From positions 1-20,693 of the forward strand of contig CAXNAA020000501.1 of NCBI GenBank assembly GCA_964200075.2: a stretch of 20,693 bases of DNA, in the 5' to 3' direction. The notes below the pieces were generated by a model. It did no database searches and was not told the DNA's origin. It saw nothing but the letters and a program-made list of their open reading frames with translations. Below, one piece after another: positions 17,872 to 20,693 of this stretch; positions within the stretch are counted from its first letter, which is position 1, and every line of letters begins with the position of its first letter. The position numbers and the translations under genes are program-made. This DNA is from Sphacelaria rigidula. Lineage: Eukaryota > Phaeophyceae > Sphacelariales.

Positions 17872-18750
17872 CTGTACTAGCCCGGGCGCACCCGATTCAG
17901 TCTGGCCGTGAGAGGTACAGTGGGAGGGGGGAGGGGGATAACGCCATTGAATGGATCAGGAGTATAGCTCTAGATGGTGAAATTCGTAGGGGTTCAAAAA
18001 GGCTCCTTCCGAATTGTTTAAGCGTAGCGTCACTTCCACAGCAACACCAAAATATCCCAGCTGCGTGTACAAACAACAGACCGGGGAAAGTCGTGTTCCA
18101 TCGTTACCGCACGCCTGATTCTCACAGCTTCGCCGCAGCTACAGGGTTGTACTGACTGTACCACACGTGTAGCAGGGAGCGTGTAAACCGACGGTCCAGC
18201 ATCTTGCGGATGGCACAGAGGCAATTGCACGCACATATGTTCCGAAAGTAGAGCCCGAAGGCTGCGAGCCGTAACCTTTGCACTGCAGATTGCACCCATG
18301 CAACGCATTTTACTTCCACCATCAGAGCATGACCTGATCGAGTAGGCCGTTCGTTCGCAGGGTGCACGGTGTGCTTTGAAGAAAAGTACGATCATCCCAA
18401 ACGACAATTATCATGTGTTTTGTCCAAGTTTAGCCTGTTTTCCGATAGACGTTCTGCCTCTCAACCACAATATGACTACGCGTTTTTGTGGTGGTATTGA
18501 CAGCAACGTCGGCGCAGCAGGCGCAATGATGATTACCATGGGGTGCTCACCGAAGCATACCCGAACTTTGAGATGACGGTTACATCCTTGACGTCCACTC
18601 TTCCGGATCTGCTCCAGCCGTTGAGCACATGCCCTACCAACTTCTCGCTGTTCCCTCCCGTGTAGTTTGCGCTGGTTTCAATAACTGAAAATCATTCGTA
18701 GTATTATAGAACGCGGAGGCCATACGTGAAGAGTTGAGAACTGATTATTT
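17872..18750. other. Region with one coding-like minus frame
   Basis: Minus-strand 18367-18122 encodes a basic, aromatic-rich helical stretch (AVQRLRLAAFGLYFRN.., RRFTRSLLHVWYSQYN) ending next to a GTGAGA donor. It may be an upstream exon of the unidentified gene, but its donor phase does not fit the next exon directly. The rest shows nothing I recognise. Confidence 0.3.
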
Positions 18751-18910
18751 TTGATTGATTGATTGATTAATTGATTGTCGCACTTTAACTGACCTCCGAC
18801 GGATCCAACCGTGGTCACATGATATATGTACCCGAGACACACCAAAATTGAAACGCTCGCTGAAGAAAAACAAGGAACGGAAAAAGTCGAGAAGAACGGC
18901 ATAATACTAG
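18751..18910 (-). repeat. (TTGA)n-ended dispersed repeat, copy 3
   Basis: TTGATTGATTGATTGATTAA then TTGTCGCACTTTAACTGACC, GGATCCAACCGTGGTCACATG, GTACCCGAGACA, CGCTGAAGAAAAACAAGGAA and GTCGAGAAGAACGGC. Same orientation as copies 1 and 2. Confidence 0.8.
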
Positions 18911-20030
18911 ACCAAGAACTGGGTGCTAGTTTAATTGAGTACTTGCAGATAACTGGTGGAACTGGAGGACTGTTCGGTAGCGCTTTCAGTTTTTCAAGAT
19001 GTCCTTCGACACATTTGCCACTTTCACTGCATTCTTGAACACGCTTGTCATGACCCAGTGGGTATTCCTGACACCATGCCTTATTTCAATGATCTTGAAG
19101 CATGCTGTTCAGTACTCACGGTGCGCCGTGGTGTGTTTCCTCTCATCACGTGTTTTATTAACTTTATTTCAGTTGACAGAAATTAATGACACTTTCCATT
19201 TTTCCATACATGAATCGTCCTTATTCCAAACATGAAAGAAAACATTTTTGATTCACCGATTGCATGTTCCAAGCGTCGTTGCGGGCTGGCTAGGACTCAA
19301 CACGACTCTGAAGGGATGTGAAACCAAATGGTGATTTTTTTCGCCTCCGGTGGAGTCCTGTCACCAGCGCGCGCCGAGGGGGGGGGCGTTATCGCGACTC
19401 CTCCGCGTTGCCCTATGGGGTAGTTCTGACGGGGGTCGCCGGGCGACTTCGCCGCCTCCGGCAACCGTGCCGCCAGTCATTCAGTTGCAACTGATGACTT
19501 ACCGCAACTGCATAAGATGCGCATGAACTACGGATCGTGCATTGCAAGGACGAAAAATACTGAAAAATATCGATGGACTTCGCAAGCGGGCCACTTTCCC
19601 TTGTCTTGGAGTCGTCATTGGCGAAGTCAAGGGCAGCATTCGAATATTTTCCTCCCTTACCCGCTTTCTCTGGCGCATTGATGATAGTAACCCGCAGCAG
19701 TTGCAAGAATCCACACGCCGCACAGATCATGATCCGTCTGCAAATTACCTCTTCTCGGTATACTGATCCGGATCACGATCCGTATTATTTGGGCCGCCTT
19801 TTCCACGTTTACTCCTTACAGCGCCGGACGCGGAGCACGCCGAGTAGCGCAAAGGTTGCGCTTTGGCTTTCCTGACTCCAAGGTCACATATTATGTGCTT
19901 TTAGACCAAGAGATTCCAGAGTCTTCTTTGATGAGTTGTTTCAGACAGATCATGATCTGTCCCACGTGTGCAACGATCCCACGGGCATTGGTTTTTGGAT
20001 GTGTTTGAGCATCCATTCTTCAAATGTCAT
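18911..20030. other. No supported gene; GC-rich block and GATC palindromes
   Basis: A plus frame at 18999-19235 encodes a hydrophobic stretch (MTQWVFLTPCLISMILKHAV) after a possible acceptor; no family recognised. 19340-19470 is GC-rich with short stems. 19722-19960 holds three GATCAYGATC words. Confidence 0.35.
19722..19960. repeat. Three GATCAYGATC palindromic words
   Basis: ACAGATCATGATCCGTCTG (19722-19740), GATCCGGATCACGATCCG (19765-19782) and the perfect 16-bp palindrome ACAGATCATGATCTGT (19945-19960). Confidence 0.6.
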
Positions 20031-20310
20031 CGCCGCACCCCGGTGGTCTCACTTACATTAAAATGGGACAACTGGCAGCATTAGGGCGGGGAAAACGCGG
20101 ATTCAATGCTCGCTAGATGCGTCTAGCTTTGTATGTTTCTCGGAAGCATTTGATTTTTCGTCGTGGAAGTGTAAGGGCGTGGGTAGGAAAATTAGCCTGG
20201 TTGGGTGAGCTGATCCGAATTGGGCTACCGAAATGTAAGGCGGGTACCGGGGGAAAGGTGGGTCGCTTCCTTGAGACCACGGACATTCCCGAGGAAGGGG
20301 AGGAGTTAGG
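20031..20310 (+). mobile_element. tRNA-derived SINE, copy d
   Basis: Begins TCGCCGCACCCCGGTGG, has CATTAGGGCGGGGAAAACGC and a B-box-like GGATTCAATGC (20099-20109), then the family body ending CTGATCCGAATTGGGCTACC, GTACCGGGGGAAAGGTGGG, GAGACCACGGACATTCCCGA and GGAAGGGGAGG. It is followed by a GT-rich tract. The A box is decayed. Confidence 0.75.
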
Positions 20311-20693
20311 AGTGTGTGCGTGTGTCTGTGTGTGTGTTTCTTGCCATCTATTCTGGACGCTAGTCCACACCTTTTGGATATATGGGCGCACCAGCCGGGG
20401 GAAAACAGGAGGGTGGTCAACACAGAAGTTTTTTTCCCTCCTGTTTTAGTACTCCACTTCCCTTCTGCGGTGATTGCCTTATTTTGACACCTTGGAATGC
20501 CTTTCTCTACTCGTTGGGGCGTTCCGAGACGCCTCTGCGTCTTGGTGGCCACAGCATTTGTTTTTGGCTAAATCAAGTGTCTGTCGAAAGAAAATTTTCG
20601 GACACGGAGTCGCCCCCGCCCCCCTCCCAGTTAGCCTGGTCCGGCGAGAACCCGGCGTGCTCCGTCCCGGCTTTGTAGGAGCGGACCCCCGAT
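20311..20693. other. Right edge, no supported gene
   Basis: A perfect 12-bp stem AAAACAGGAGGG (20402-20413) with CCCTCCTGTTTT (20436-20447) and a 22-base loop is the only clear structure. Confidence 0.5.

Noticed and set aside
17944-18000. GGTGAAATTCGTAG resembling a small-subunit rRNA word
   Set aside because: Flanking bases do not match rRNA; a short chance match.

Overview
The window is eukaryotic nuclear DNA. Coding sequence is split into short exons with GT..AG introns of about 0.5 to 2.9 kb, gene density is low, and most of the rest is dispersed repeats and small inverted-repeat elements. An intron-rich protist such as a stramenopile alga would fit, but nothing here fixes the species. 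One 10-base run of N (5004-5013) shows it is an assembly.

Best-supported gene: an FBH1-type F-box DNA helicase on the minus strand. It enters near 7738 and runs past the left edge. Four exons (7738-7049, 4148-3223, 2175-1932, 1232-1038) join in phase into about 685 residues. In order they carry an N-terminal region that I read as a HIRAN-like fold, a basic patch, an F-box split exactly by a 2.9 kb intron, a dense SQ/TQ cluster, a helical linker, and the start of a UvrD-type helicase core (Q motif, Walker A, motif Ia and beyond). Motif II (DEAQD-type) and later motifs must lie beyond position 1. If the HIRAN reading holds, the protein joins a DNA-end reader, a ubiquitin-ligase adaptor and a fork-remodelling helicase in one chain.

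Right half, minus strand: five exons (17871-17450, 17206-17086, 16749-16681, 16220-16114, 15622-15501) chain in phase into part of a gene I do not recognise. Further left are an unassigned exon (13554-13364) and a terminal exon resembling the C-terminus of an aldo/keto reductase (12945-12709). No plus-strand gene is convincing.

Repeats dominate. (1) A tRNA-derived SINE family with pol III A and B boxes has four copies (4583-4256 minus, 10655-10842 plus, 11162-10843 minus, 20031-20310 plus). (2) A second family with a (TTGA)n end has four copies (219-390, 2541-2705, 18751-18910 and, inverted, 14915-15059). (3) Several MITE or foldback elements are present: a hAT-like one with a perfect 8-bp target duplication (4934-5104), a 495-bp foldback (8382-8876), a 268-bp one (9432-9699), a related pair (11325-11565 and 11635-11883), one at 13944-14189, and a piggyBac-like one (16908-17033). 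Several sit inside introns of the FBH1 gene and of the unidentified gene. No rRNA, canonical tRNA or CRISPR array was seen.
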